Shown here: piece by piece, positions 55,477-63,916 of the stretch
Layout of the letters: every line of letters starts with the position of its first letter
Numbering within the stretch: position 1 is the first letter of the stretch
Assembly: GCA_903837525.1 (NCBI GenBank)
Contig: CAILUU010000030.1
Span: 62,001-126,000 of the forward strand
Source: an uncultured Bacteroidota bacterium
Lineage (GTDB): Bacteria; Bacteroidota; Bacteroidia; Chitinophagales; Chitinophagaceae
Reading direction: 5' to 3'
Length of the DNA stretch: 64,000 nucleotides
Notes under the pieces: model-generated
The model's database searches: none
The model's input: only the letters and a program-made list of their open reading frames with translations
What the model was told of the DNA's origin: nothing
Program-made: the position numbers and the translations under genes

Positions 55477-56121
55477 ATGAAATCAATTACAATCGAAGGA
55501 CAACTGAGGACCGAAAGCGGAAAAAAAGCCACCCGCCAACTTCGCTCTCAGCAACTTGTGCCAGCTGTAATTTATGGTGGCCAAAAAGAAGTTAGCTTCT
55601 CTGCACCTGCAGCATCCTTTAAATCAATCGTTTACACTTCAGAATTTAAATTAGCTGAAATAAAGGTAGAGGGTAAATCGTATCGTTGTATCCTTAAAGA
55701 TTTACAATTTGATAAAGTATCCGATGCATTAATTCATGTAGATTTTTTAGAGTTAGTAGAAGATAAAAAAGTTATTGCAACGTTACCACTTAAATTTACA
55801 GGTACACCTGCTGGGGTTAAAGCCGGTGGTAAATTAGTACTTAAAATTAAAAATGTAAAGGTAAAAACCTTACCTAAGTATTTAAGAGAAAACATTGAAA
55901 TGGATTTAACTGCCTTGGAATTAAACGAAAACGTACGTATTCAAGATATTAAGGCCGATAACATGGAAATTATGAACTCTCCACGTATTCCAGTAGCTTC
56001 TGTAACCATGACTCGTCAATTAAAGCAAGAAGAAACTGCTGCTGCCAAGGCTGCTCCAGCTGCTAAAGGCGCTGCTGCACCTGCTGCTGCAAAAGCTGCT
56101 GCACCTGCTGCAAAAAAATAA
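55477..56121 (+). CDS. rplY: 50S ribosomal protein L25 (general stress Ctc form)
   Basis: 5S rRNA-binding ribosomal protein L25 of the long Ctc type. From ATG 55477 (MKSITIEGQLRTESGKK) it has 214 residues: an L25 RNA-binding domain (about 1-92, RQLRSQQLVPAVIYGG), a TL5/Ctc beta domain (about 98-180), and an Ala/Pro/Lys-rich tail (AAAKAAPAAKGAAAPAA). An open frame extends 19 codons upstream through the promoter and lacks family support. A terminator follows. Confidence 0.95.
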   Translation: MKSITIEGQLRTESGKKATRQLRSQQLVPAVIYGGQKEVSFSAPAASFKSIVYTSEFKLAEIKVEGKSYRCILKDLQFDKVSDALIHVDFLELVEDKKVIATLPLKFTGTPAGVKAGGKLVLKIKNVKVKTLPKYLRENIEMDLTALELNENVRIQDIKADNMEIMNSPRIPVASVTMTRQLKQEETAAAKAAPAAKGAAAPAAAKAAAPAAKK

Positions 56122-56148
56122 TAACAAGTTACTTAACATAATAAAAAG

Positions 56149-56173
56149 CTCTCCTATCAAAGGAGAGTTTTTT
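56149..56173 (+). terminator. intrinsic terminator after rplY
   Basis: CTCTCCT (56149-56155) and AGGAGAG (56161-56167) form a 7-bp GC-containing stem with a 5-nt loop, followed by TTTTTT. Confidence 0.88.
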
Positions 56174-56253
56174 ATTTAAAAAATGGTTGATTTATACAAA
56201 GATCATATAAAATTTACCGCTTTTAATTAAAATTTACCAACTGTAAACCGCCA

Positions 56254-56294
56254 ACCGTTAACTGCTAACGGTAAACCAAAACTCACTAACTTTG
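56254..56294 (+). promoter_or_regulatory. yidC promoter region: palindrome plus TAACTTTG
   Basis: The -7 box TAACTTTG (56287-56294) lies 19 nt before the yidC ATG. At the -33 position there is no TTTG but a perfect palindrome ACCGTTA-ACTGC-TAACGGT (56254-56272), which could be an operator or activator site. That role is inference. Confidence 0.5.
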
Positions 56295-56313
56295 CCCACT
56301 TAAAAATAGTTAA

Positions 56314-58170
56314 ATGTTTAAAGATAAAAATACGATTATAGGTTTTTCATTAATAGGGCTTTTGCTTTTTGGAATGATGTATTTTAATAATAAAAATCAA
56401 CAGGCCTATCAAAAAGAAGAAAAAAGAAAAGCTGATTCTGTTGCAGCTAAAAAACCAAAAGTTGATCCTAAACTTGCTGTACTAGATTCTTTAAAAACAG
56501 ATAGTATCAAAAAAGCCCAGGCTCAAATACAAATTCAAAAAGGCTTTCCTACAAGCGATGCAAAGGAAGAATTGGTTACCTTAGAAAATGAGGTAGTTAA
56601 AATTACGTTTACCAATAAAGGCGCCCAACCTAAAGAGGTTGAATTAAAGAAATTTAAAACTTTCGATGGTAAGCCCTTGTTTTTACAAAAAGGAAATTTT
56701 AATAAAATTAGTTACGATATAATTGCAGGAACTAATGCTGTCATAAAATCTGGCGATGCAATTTTTGTAAATGGCGGTAAAAAAGAGATTGCCGATAAAT
56801 CTCAAAGTATATCGTTTACGTTAAAAGATAGTGCAGGGAATGAGCTTACCCATCAATACACTCTTAAACCAGATGATTATATGCTGGATTTTAACATTGT
56901 AGCTAATGGTGCAAATCAATTATTTACAAACAATACCATTAACTTACTTTGGCAAACAGAAATGCCTCAGGTAGAAAAAACCTTAAGCTACGAAAGGCAA
57001 CAAACTAACTTAAGTTATTACAATAACGACAAGTTCGATTTTTCAAGTATGATGAGTGAAGGAAATGAAAAGTTTGAAAAAGGGGTAAGTTGGTTAGCCG
57101 TAAGTCCACAGTTTTTTGTAAACACATTAATTGCTAAAAATAAATTTCAAACCGCCGAAATAAGCTGGGTATTACCAGCCGATTCATTAAATATTGTTTC
57201 ACAATCTACAGCTACTTGCAAATTAGCAGTACCTGCAAATAATGCCACCATACCGCTGCAACTGTATTATGGACCTAATGATTATAACATACTAAAAAAG
57301 TATGGTAATCAAATGCAACAAATCGTTCCTTATGGTAGTGGCCCATTCTCTTTTGTAAAATATATAAATCGTCATTTTTTATTACCCATTTGGGATTTTT
57401 TAAGAAGCCATGTGGCTAATTATGGGTTAGTAATTTTATTACTTACACTTTTAATACGTTTAATAACATCGCCCATTTTGTATAAAAGTTATTTGAGCGG
57501 AGCAAAAATGAAGGCACTTAAACCAGAGGTAGATGCATTAAGAGCTAAAAATACAAATGCAAAAACTAAAGAGTTTGACCAACAAGCGTTTGGTGTAGAG
57601 CAAATGAAATTATGGAAATCTGCAGGTGTTAGTCCATTGGGTGGGTGTTTGCCGGCACTACTACAAATTCCTATATTTATGAGTTTGTATTATTTCTTTC
57701 AAAGTAATATAGCCTTAAGGGGACAAAATTTTTTATGGGCAAAAGATTTAGCCGCTTACGATTCAGTATTAAAATTACCGTTCGATATCCCATTTTATGG
57801 CGATCATGTAAGTTTATTTACTATAACAGCTACGCTTACCAGTTTATTAATTTCGATTTATAGTATGAGCAGTATGCAAGACAATACCAACCCAGTAATG
57901 AAGTATATGCCTTATATTTTCCCTGTATTATTATTAGGGGTATTCAATAATTTACCATCTGCATTAACTTGGTATTATACCGTATCAAATACCATTACTT
58001 TATTGTTACAAATATTAATTCAAAAGTATATTATCAATCCAGATAAAATACGTACTGCAATAGCAGAAAATATGAAAAAGCCTGTAAAGCAAAGTAAATT
58101 TGCAGAACGATTACAGGCTATGCAGGAAACACAAAAAAAAGTGCAAGACTTAAAGAATAAAGGCAAATAA
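56314..58170 (+). CDS. yidC: membrane protein insertase YidC
   Basis: Inner-membrane insertase that inserts and folds membrane proteins alone or with SecYEG. The 618 residues include an N-terminal membrane anchor (about 7-24, TIIGFSLIGLLLFGMMYF), a large periplasmic beta domain (about 80-340, QTEMPQVEKTLSYERQQ region) and the 60KD_IMP core (about 360-590) with VILLLTLLIRLITSPIL, the hydrophilic-groove area MKLWKSAGVSPLGGCLP and YFFQSNIALRG. The C-terminal tail is lysine-rich. A 12-bp stem terminator follows. Confidence 0.96.
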   Translation: MFKDKNTIIGFSLIGLLLFGMMYFNNKNQQAYQKEEKRKADSVAAKKPKVDPKLAVLDSLKTDSIKKAQAQIQIQKGFPTSDAKEELVTLENEVVKITFTNKGAQPKEVELKKFKTFDGKPLFLQKGNFNKISYDIIAGTNAVIKSGDAIFVNGGKKEIADKSQSISFTLKDSAGNELTHQYTLKPDDYMLDFNIVANGANQLFTNNTINLLWQTEMPQVEKTLSYERQQTNLSYYNNDKFDFSSMMSEGNEKFEKGVSWLAVSPQFFVNTLIAKNKFQTAEISWVLPADSLNIVSQSTATCKLAVPANNATIPLQLYYGPNDYNILKKYGNQMQQIVPYGSGPFSFVKYINRHFLLPIWDFLRSHVANYGLVILLLTLLIRLITSPILYKSYLSGAKMKALKPEVDALRAKNTNAKTKEFDQQAFGVEQMKLWKSAGVSPLGGCLPALLQIPIFMSLYYFFQSNIALRGQNFLWAKDLAAYDSVLKLPFDIPFYGDHVSLFTITATLTSLLISIYSMSSMQDNTNPVMKYMPYIFPVLLLGVFNNLPSALTWYYTVSNTITLLLQILIQKYIINPDKIRTAIAENMKKPVKQSKFAERLQAMQETQKKVQDLKNKGK

Positions 58171-58197
58171 ACGTTAAAGTAAACAATAAACTATGCT

Positions 58198-58234
58198 GAC
58201 CTGCAACTATTTAAACTAGTTGCAGGTCTTTTTT
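58198..58234 (+). terminator. strong intrinsic terminator after yidC
   Basis: GACCTGCAACTA (58198-58209) pairs exactly with TAGTTGCAGGTC (58217-58228) across a 7-nt loop, followed by TTTTTT. Confidence 0.92.
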
Positions 58235-58291
58235 AATATAATAAGTAAAGTCTGGCATACGATTTTCTTATCTTTATAAAAACAACAAAAG

Positions 58292-58963
58292 ATGATGAAT
58301 AAAAAGAACATACTAATGGTTTTACTAATGTTTTTAACCGTTAGTAGTTTTGCCCAAAAAACATTGAGTGAGGGCACTATTGTATATGATGTAGTTGTAA
58401 ATTCAGGTAATAAAGAGCCGCAAATGGCAGATGCATTAGATGGCGCTAAAACAACGGTCTATTTAAAAGGAAGTAAAAGCCGAACCGATATGGTAAGTGC
58501 TTTAGGTACCGAGAGTAATATTTATGATTCAAAAACGGGCAATGCTATAATATTGAAAGAATATAGCAGTCAAAAATTAATGATTACACTCACTAAAGAA
58601 AATTGGGAGACAAAAAATAAAGCATATAGCAATGTAAGGTTTGAATTTTCGCCAGAAACCAAAGAAATTAACGGTTACAGCTGTAAAAAGGCAATCGCTA
58701 AAATGAGTAATGGTAAAACCTTTAATGTATATTATACCACCGATGTGGTAGTATCTAATAAAGAATATAATTATACTTTTAAAGATTTACCTGGTTTGGC
58801 TATACAATACGAAATTGAAGCTGGTAAAACTAAAATTAAATATACCGTAAGTATAGTTGATTTTGCTGCAGTGGCCACCTCAAAATTTGATACGCCCAAA
58901 ACTGGCTACCGCGTAATGACTTACGAGGAAAATCAACAAATGAAAAAATCGGGGATACAATAA
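58292..58963 (+). CDS. exported GLPGLI-like family protein
   Basis: The 223-residue protein has a signal peptide (about 1-22, MVLLMFLTVSSFAQ) and the pattern of GLPGLI-family exported proteins of Bacteroidota: EGTIVYDVVVNSG near the start, KEINGYSCKKAIAKMSNG in the middle, and KDLPGLAIQYEIE near the C terminus (the DLPGLx motif). The function of the family is unknown. Terminators lie on both sides, so it is probably monocistronic. Confidence 0.8.
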   Translation: MMNKKNILMVLLMFLTVSSFAQKTLSEGTIVYDVVVNSGNKEPQMADALDGAKTTVYLKGSKSRTDMVSALGTESNIYDSKTGNAIILKEYSSQKLMITLTKENWETKNKAYSNVRFEFSPETKEINGYSCKKAIAKMSNGKTFNVYYTTDVVVSNKEYNYTFKDLPGLAIQYEIEAGKTKIKYTVSIVDFAAVATSKFDTPKTGYRVMTYEENQQMKKSGIQ

Positions 58964-58982
58964 AATAGGGAGCAATTAATTT

Positions 58983-59018
58983 AAAAAAAGTTTAGTGAAC
59001 ACATCACTAAACTTTTTT
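58983..59018 (+). terminator. intrinsic terminator before the S10 operon
   Basis: AAGTTTAGTG (58988-58997) and CACTAAACTT (59005-59014) form a 10-bp stem, extended by flanking A and T runs, then TTTT. It insulates the S10 operon from the upstream gene. Confidence 0.85.
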
Positions 59019-59178
59019 ATTTTACTCAATAACGTAATATTAAGGGTTTATAAAAGGTGAAACTATTTTTAATGCATTAAAAATCAACTGTTTAATAGCA
59101 TTTGTAAAGCTCATTTTCGTTTAGGTGGGCATAAATTAGGAGGGAGTATAAAATATCTCAAAAATATTACTCAATCTC

Positions 59179-59209
59179 TTTGCTATATAAAATACAACCC
59201 TTACCTTTG
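59179..59209 (+). promoter_or_regulatory. promoter of the S10 ribosomal protein operon: TTTG-N19-TACCTTTG
   Basis: TTTG (59179-59182) and TACCTTTG (59202-59209) are separated by 19 nt, a near-perfect match to the Bacteroidota sigma consensus TTTG-N19-21-TAnnTTTG. The rpsJ ATG at 59239 is 29 nt downstream of the -7 box. This is the clearest promoter in the window. Confidence 0.85.
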
Positions 59210-59238
59210 CACTCCAAATTAAAAAAAGCTCTTTTAAT

Positions 59239-59544
59239 ATGTCACAAAGAATTAGAATAAAATTACAGTCTTACGACCACAACTTAGTAGATAAATCTGC
59301 CGAAAAAATCGTAAAAACTGTACGTAGTACAGGTGCAGTAGTAACAGGACCAATTCCTTTGCCTACACACAAAAAAATATTTACTGTATTACGTAGCCCT
59401 CACGTTAATAAAAAAGCAAGAGAGCAATTTCAATTGTGTACACATAAGCGTTTATTAGACATTTACACTAGCAGCAGCCGTACGGTAGATGCTTTAAGTA
59501 AGTTAGACTTACCAAGTGGTGTTGATGTTGAAATCAAAGCATAA
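59239..59544 (+). CDS. rpsJ: 30S ribosomal protein S10
   Basis: Small-subunit ribosomal protein S10 (also NusE, an antitermination factor). The 101 residues match the family, with [17 protein letters not shown] at the start, [20 protein letters not shown] and the closing [17 protein letters not shown]. It is the first gene of the operon rpsJ-rplC-rplD-rplW-rplB-rpsS-rplV-rpsC-rplP. No fusA/rpsG/rpsL lie upstream. Two hairpins lie between its stop and rplC. Confidence 0.97.
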   Translation: MSQRIRIKLQSYDHNLVDKSAEKIVKTVRSTGAVVTGPIPLPTHKKIFTVLRSPHVNKKAREQFQLCTHKRLLDIYTSSSRTVDALSKLDLPSGVDVEIKA

Positions 59545-59549
59545 TGAAC

Positions 59550-59584
59550 TTTCCGAATAGCCTAACAAGGTTATGTAACGGAAA
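59550..59584 (+). promoter_or_regulatory. hairpin 1 in the rpsJ-rplC gap
   Basis: TTTCCG (59550-59555) pairs with CGGAAA (59579-59584). Inside, AATAGCCT-like (59557-59563, ATAGCCT) pairs with AGGTTAT (59568-59574) with one G-T pair and an AACA loop. The two stems are joined by an asymmetric internal loop (1 and 4 nt). No T-run follows. It could bind a ribosomal protein for feedback control, or process or stabilise the mRNA (inference). Confidence 0.6.
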
Positions 59585-59627
59585 AGCATTTGCTAAGATC
59601 TTAAAAAAAATAATGAACATCTATCTC

Positions 59628-59665
59628 CTTTGATAGTGTTGGTAGGTTAACTCAACCTTTCAAAG
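59628..59665 (+). promoter_or_regulatory. hairpin 2 in the rpsJ-rplC gap
   Basis: CTTTGA (59628-59633) pairs with TCAAAG (59660-59665). The inner AGGTT (59644-59648) pairs with AACCT (59654-59658) around AACTC, with a 10-nt bulge on the 5' side and 1 nt on the 3' side. It ends 34 nt before the rplC ATG. The bulged shape suits protein binding more than termination. Confidence 0.6.
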
Positions 59666-59699
59666 CTAAAAAAGGAGCGCTGGATAAAAACAAAATACA

Positions 59700-60317
59700 A
59701 TGAAAAGTATTATTGGAAAGAAAATTGGAATGACCAGTATATTTGATACTGCAGGTAAACAAACCGCAGTAACAATTATCGAGGCTGGTCCATGTGTTAT
59801 TACACAAAAGAAAACCGTTGATACCGACGGTTATAATGCTCTACAAATAGCATTTGGCGATAAAAAAGAGAAACACTCTCTTAAATCAGAAGTTGGCCAT
59901 TTCTCAAAGGCTCAAACATCGCCTAAAAAAGTAATCAAAGAAATACGCAATAGCGAATCAGATAAAGCTGTGGGTGAAACCATTACAGTGGACATTTTTA
60001 CTGAAGGGGACAGCATTGAAGTTGTTGGTACTACAAAAGGTAAAGGTTTTCAAGGTGTGGTAAAGCGTCATGGTTTTAGTGGTGTTGGAGAGGCGTCTCA
60101 TGGTCAGCATGATCGCCAAAGAGCACCAGGTTCAATTGGTAACTCATCCGATGCTAGTCGTGTATTTAAAGGAATGCGTATGGGTGGTAGAATGGGACAA
60201 GATAGAGTAACCATGAAAGGACTTAAAGTGGTAAAGATTTTTGCAGAAAAAAATTACATTCTAGTTAGTGGTTCAGTTCCAGGTCATAATGGTTCAATTG
60301 TTTTAATACAAAAATAA
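59700..60317 (+). CDS. rplC: 50S ribosomal protein L3
   Basis: Large-subunit protein L3, an early assembly protein near the peptidyl transferase centre. The 205 residues show MKSIIGKKIGMTSIFD, GTTKGKGFQGVVKRHGF, GASHGQHDRQRAPGSIGN-like text (EASHGQHDRQRAPGSIG) and KGMRMGGRMGQDRVTMKG, all typical. It follows rpsJ after a 155-bp gap that holds two hairpins. Confidence 0.97.
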   Translation: MKSIIGKKIGMTSIFDTAGKQTAVTIIEAGPCVITQKKTVDTDGYNALQIAFGDKKEKHSLKSEVGHFSKAQTSPKKVIKEIRNSESDKAVGETITVDIFTEGDSIEVVGTTKGKGFQGVVKRHGFSGVGEASHGQHDRQRAPGSIGNSSDASRVFKGMRMGGRMGQDRVTMKGLKVVKIFAEKNYILVSGSVPGHNGSIVLIQK

Positions 60318-60353
60318 TTTACTACCGATTTTGTCGGTAAAAAATAAAATAAA

Positions 60354-60986
60354 ATGCAAGTAGACGTTTTAAATACACAAGGGCAAAAAACAGGAAGAAC
60401 TGTTGAATTACCAGAAGAAATTTTTGGTATAGAGCCTAACGACCATGTTATTTACTTAGCTGTAAAGCAATTCCAAGGTGCACAACGCCAAGGTAATCAT
60501 AAAGTAAAAACCCGTGCAGAAGTTAAAGGTTCTTCTAAAAAATTGCACAAGCAAAAAGGTACTGGTGGTGCAAGAAAAGGTAACCTTCGTAACCCTTTAT
60601 ACAAGGGTGGTGGTACTGTTTTTGGGCCAAAACCTCATGCTTACGATATTAAATTAAACCGTAAGGTTAAAGATTTAGCTAAAATGAGTGCATTGTCTTA
60701 TAAAGCAAAAGAAAATGCTATTGTTATTTTAGAAGATGTTCAAATGGATGCACCTAAAACTAAGTCGTTTACCACTATTTTAAGCAGTTTAAATTTAACA
60801 GGTAAAAAAGCATTATTTATTTTACCAGAGTACAACGATAATTTTTATTTAAGTCTTCGTAACGTACCAAAAGTAAACGGTACGTTGTTAAGCGATTTAA
60901 ATACCTATGATATATTAAATGCTAACGTATTAGTATTTTCAGAAGGTGCAGCAAAAATATTTGCTGCAAATGAAGCAGAAGCATAA
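60354..60986 (+). CDS. rplD: 50S ribosomal protein L4
   Basis: Large-subunit protein L4, lining the exit tunnel; in some bacteria it represses its own operon. The 210 residues include the tunnel loop region KTRAEVKGSSKKLHKQKG and GTGGARKGNLRNPLYKGGG with the conserved GPKPHAYDIKLNRKVK. It lies 36 bp after rplC, and the gap contains a 6-bp hairpin TACCGA-TTTTG-TCGGTA (60323-60339). Whether L4 binds the rpsJ-rplC hairpins is untested. Confidence 0.97.
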   Translation: MQVDVLNTQGQKTGRTVELPEEIFGIEPNDHVIYLAVKQFQGAQRQGNHKVKTRAEVKGSSKKLHKQKGTGGARKGNLRNPLYKGGGTVFGPKPHAYDIKLNRKVKDLAKMSALSYKAKENAIVILEDVQMDAPKTKSFTTILSSLNLTGKKALFILPEYNDNFYLSLRNVPKVNGTLLSDLNTYDILNANVLVFSEGAAKIFAANEAEA

Positions 60987-61014
60987 AATTTGTAACAAAT
61001 AAATTTAGTAAGAC

Positions 61015-61317
61015 ATGAAAGCGTCTGATGTATTAATAAAGCCAATTTTATCTGAAAAGGCAAATAAGCAAACCGAAAAATTGAATCGTTATTCATTTGT
61101 GGTTGATAAAAAGGCAAACAAATTAGAGATTAAAAAAGCTATTGAAACATTTTATGGTGTTCAAGTAGAAAATGTAAACACTATCGTTGTTCCATCAAAA
61201 GCTAAATCTAAATATACAAAAGCAGGATACATTGTTGGCCGTAAGCCGTCAAAAAAGAAAGCGATTGTAACCATTGCAAAAGGCGAATCAATTGATTTGT
61301 ATAGCAGCGGAGTTTAA
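61015..61317 (+). CDS. rplW: 50S ribosomal protein L23
   Basis: Large-subunit protein L23 at the tunnel exit, docking trigger factor and SRP. The 100 residues show ASDVLIKPILSEKANKQTE, FVVDKKANKLEIKKAIETF and the basic C-terminal part VGRKPSKKKAIVTI. It lies 28 bp after rplD. Confidence 0.96.
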   Translation: MKASDVLIKPILSEKANKQTEKLNRYSFVVDKKANKLEIKKAIETFYGVQVENVNTIVVPSKAKSKYTKAGYIVGRKPSKKKAIVTIAKGESIDLYSSGV

Positions 61318-61331
61318 AAATAAATTAACGA

Positions 61332-61370
61332 ATGGCAACAACTGCCGCAAAAGTTGAAATAAATAATTAA
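61332..61370 (+). CDS. possible 12-codon leader peptide before rplB
   Basis: ATG at 61332 opens a frame [12 protein letters not shown] that stops with TAA two bases before the rplB ATG. Its length, the A-rich start context and the tight spacing resemble a coupled leader frame, but a chance frame in a short gap is quite possible. No family evidence. Confidence 0.25.
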   Translation: MATTAAKVEINN

Positions 61371-61372
61371 AA

Positions 61373-62212
61373 ATGGCACTTAGAAAATACAAACCCACCA
61401 CAGCCGGTACTCGTTGGAGAATCGGAAATGCATATGCAGAAGTAACAACCAATGTTCCAGAAAAATCATTGGTAGAAGCACAAAAAAATACGGCTGGTCG
61501 TAATGTGCAAGGCCGTAGAAGTATGCGTTACATGGGAGGCGGTAACAAAATAATGTATCGCTTGGTAGATTTTAAAAGAAACAAAAAAGATATACCAGCT
61601 ACTGTAAAAACAATTGAATACGATCCAAATCGTACTGCATTTATTGCTTTAATCGTTTTTGCTGATGGTGAAAAAAGATACATTTTAGCTCCACAAGGTT
61701 TACAAGTAGGGCAAACCGTTTTAAGTGGCGATGCAGTTGTACCAGAATTAGGCAATGCTTTAATGATGAAAAATATGCCTTTGGGTACTAACATTCATAA
61801 TATTGAAATGCAACCTGGTCAAGGAGGTAAGTTAGTACGTAGTGCAGGTACATCGGCTCAATTAAGTAACAAGGAAGAGAAATATGCCGTACTTAAAATG
61901 CCTAGCGGTGAGTTAAGAAAAGTATTAATCAATTGTTATGCAACAGTAGGTGTAGTAAGCAATAGCGATCATAATTTGGAAAGCATGGGTAAAGCTGGTC
62001 GTAACCGTTGGAAAGGTATTCGTCCACGTACAAGAGCAGTAGCCATGAACCCAGTAGATCATCCGATGGGTGGTGGTGAAGGTAGAGCAAGTGGAGGTCA
62101 TCCTCGTAGCCGTACTGGTAAGTATGCAAAAGGCGAAATTACACGTACAAGAGGTAAAGGATCTGATAAGATGATTATACAAAGAAGAAATGGTAAAAAA
62201 TTAAGTAAGTAA
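61373..62212 (+). CDS. rplB: 50S ribosomal protein L2
   Basis: Large-subunit protein L2, needed for subunit joining and peptidyl transferase function. The 279 residues include [32 protein letters not shown], the rRNA-binding [15 protein letters not shown], and the conserved C-terminal [16 protein letters not shown] motif with the key His. It lies 55 bp after rplW. Confidence 0.97.
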   Translation: MALRKYKPTTAGTRWRIGNAYAEVTTNVPEKSLVEAQKNTAGRNVQGRRSMRYMGGGNKIMYRLVDFKRNKKDIPATVKTIEYDPNRTAFIALIVFADGEKRYILAPQGLQVGQTVLSGDAVVPELGNALMMKNMPLGTNIHNIEMQPGQGGKLVRSAGTSAQLSNKEEKYAVLKMPSGELRKVLINCYATVGVVSNSDHNLESMGKAGRNRWKGIRPRTRAVAMNPVDHPMGGGEGRASGGHPRSRTGKYAKGEITRTRGKGSDKMIIQRRNGKKLSK

Positions 62213-62326
62213 TTCGAAAATAGTAAAAGTTAAAATGGCTAGCAATAGCAAATAAACAATTATAAAACATAAAGTGATCACAGTAACAAAATAGTTAACC
62301 ATCACCTTATAAAATTTAAAATAAAT

Positions 62327-62599
62327 ATGCCTCGTTCATTAAAAAAAGGTCCTTACATCGAAGCGAAACTTGAGCAAAAAGTTTTTGCAATGATTGAAGG
62401 AAAGTCTAAAAAAGGAGTTATTAAAACTTGGAGTAGAAGAAGTACAATTACTCCGGATTTTGTAGGACAAACTTTTGCAGTACATAATGGTAATAAATTT
62501 ATCCCTGTGTATGTTACCGAGTTTATGGTAGGTCATAAATTAGGTGAGTTTGCACCAACAAGAAACTTTAGAGGACACTCAAGTAAAAAAATATCATAA
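62327..62599 (+). CDS. rpsS: 30S ribosomal protein S19
   Basis: Small-subunit protein S19, in the head near tRNA. The 90 residues show [40 protein letters not shown] and [17 protein letters not shown], all typical. It follows rplB after 114 bp, a long gap for an r-protein operon in which I see no gene. Confidence 0.97.
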   Translation: MPRSLKKGPYIEAKLEQKVFAMIEGKSKKGVIKTWSRRSTITPDFVGQTFAVHNGNKFIPVYVTEFMVGHKLGEFAPTRNFRGHSSKKIS

Positions 62600-62670
62600 T
62601 TAGTTGAAAGGTTAAAGAGATATAAGTCTAAACCACTAATCTCCTATACTTGTAAACCAAAATAATAAAA

Positions 62671-63018
62671 ATGGAAGCAGTAGCAAAATTGAACAATTAT
62701 CCCACATCGCCTCGTAAAATGCGTTTGTTGGTCGATTTAATTCGCGGAATGGAAGTAGAAAAAGCAATGGCTGTATTGGAGCACAATCCAAAGCATCCTG
62801 CAGTTCCGTTACGTAAATTAGTAATGAGTGCCATCAACAATTGGAAACAAAAAAACGAAGGTGGTGATGAAGCTGGATTGATTGTAAAAACTATTATGGT
62901 TGACGGAGCACGAGTTATCAAGCGTATGCGTCCTGCACCACAAGGTAGAGGTTATAGAGTACGAAAGCGTAGCAATCATGTAACGGTTATAGTAGATACA
63001 AAAACAATAAAAAATTAA
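62671..63018 (+). CDS. rplV: 50S ribosomal protein L22
   Basis: Large-subunit protein L22, which lines the exit tunnel. The 115 residues start [20 protein letters not shown] and include [19 protein letters not shown] and the conserved hairpin [19 protein letters not shown]. The gap after rpsS is 71 bp. Confidence 0.97.
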   Translation: MEAVAKLNNYPTSPRKMRLLVDLIRGMEVEKAMAVLEHNPKHPAVPLRKLVMSAINNWKQKNEGGDEAGLIVKTIMVDGARVIKRMRPAPQGRGYRVRKRSNHVTVIVDTKTIKN

Positions 63019-63040
63019 TTAAACGATTTAATAATATACA

Positions 63041-63844
63041 ATGGGTCAAAAAGTAAATCCGATAGGCGCTAGATTAGGCATAACCCGTGGATGGGATAGT
63101 AACTGGTTTGCAAGCAAAACAGAGTATCCTAAAAAATTGATAGAAGATAATAAAATTAGAAACTATCTAAATGCCCGTATTAACAAAGGCGGTATTGCTA
63201 AAATTGTTATTGAGCGTACTCTTAACAAGTTAATCGTAACTATTCACACATCTAAACCAGGTATCATTATTGGTAAAGGTGGTGGAGAGGTTGATAGAAT
63301 TAAAGAAGAGTTAAAGAAATTATGTGGTAAAGATGATGTACAAATTAACATCTTAGAAATTCGTAGACCAGAGTTAGATGCTGCAATTGTAGCCGATACT
63401 ATTGCTCGTCAATTAGAAAATCGTATCAATTATAAACGTGCTATTAAAATGTCAATAGCTTCTGCATTACGTATGGGTGCCGAAGGTATTAAAGTAAAAG
63501 TAGGTGGCCGTTTAGGTGGAGCTGAAATTGCACGTAGTGAAGAAATAAAACAAGGACGCACACCCTTACATACCTTACGTATGGATATTGATTATGCTAG
63601 TGTATTTGCATTAACAGTGTATGGTAAAATTGGTATTAAAGTATGGATTTGTAAAGGAGAGGTTTTGGGCAAAAGAGATTTAAATCCAAATTTTATCCAT
63701 GGTGCTAAAGAAGGTGGGGAAAGACAAGGTGGAAATTTTGAAAGAAGAGATGATAGAGGTGGAGATAGAAGAGGTGGCGATAGAAGAGGTGGTGGAAATA
63801 GCGGCGGCGGTGCAAACCGTGGTGGTGCTGGAGGAAGAAGATAA
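63041..63844 (+). CDS. rpsC: 30S ribosomal protein S3 with RGG-rich tail
   Basis: Small-subunit protein S3 at the mRNA entry site, with helicase-like function. The 267 residues start [18 protein letters not shown]; the KH domain includes [19 protein letters not shown] and the C-terminal domain includes [17 protein letters not shown] and [19 protein letters not shown]. The last about 45 residues are a low-complexity Gly/Arg/Asp-rich tail ([15 protein letters not shown]) that is longer than in E. coli S3 and may bind RNA. Confidence 0.97.
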   Translation: MGQKVNPIGARLGITRGWDSNWFASKTEYPKKLIEDNKIRNYLNARINKGGIAKIVIERTLNKLIVTIHTSKPGIIIGKGGGEVDRIKEELKKLCGKDDVQINILEIRRPELDAAIVADTIARQLENRINYKRAIKMSIASALRMGAEGIKVKVGGRLGGAEIARSEEIKQGRTPLHTLRMDIDYASVFALTVYGKIGIKVWICKGEVLGKRDLNPNFIHGAKEGGERQGGNFERRDDRGGDRRGGDRRGGGNSGGGANRGGAGGRR

Positions 63845-63863
63845 TAACAAATTTAAAAGTGTA

Positions 63864-63885
63864 TGGTTGTGTTAATAACACACCA
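63864..63885 (+). promoter_or_regulatory. hairpin in the rpsC-rplP gap
   Basis: TGGT-T-GTGTT (63864-63873) pairs with AACAC-ACCA (63877-63885) with one bulged T and an AAT loop, giving 9 bp. No T-run follows, so it is probably not a terminator. Confidence 0.5.
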
Positions 63886-63916
63886 GCACATTATTGAAAT
63901 AGCAAATTGAATAACA

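Noticed and set aside
62235-62255. Six-codon frame (MASNSK) between rplB and rpsS
   Set aside because: Far from the rpsS start and too short to be more than chance.
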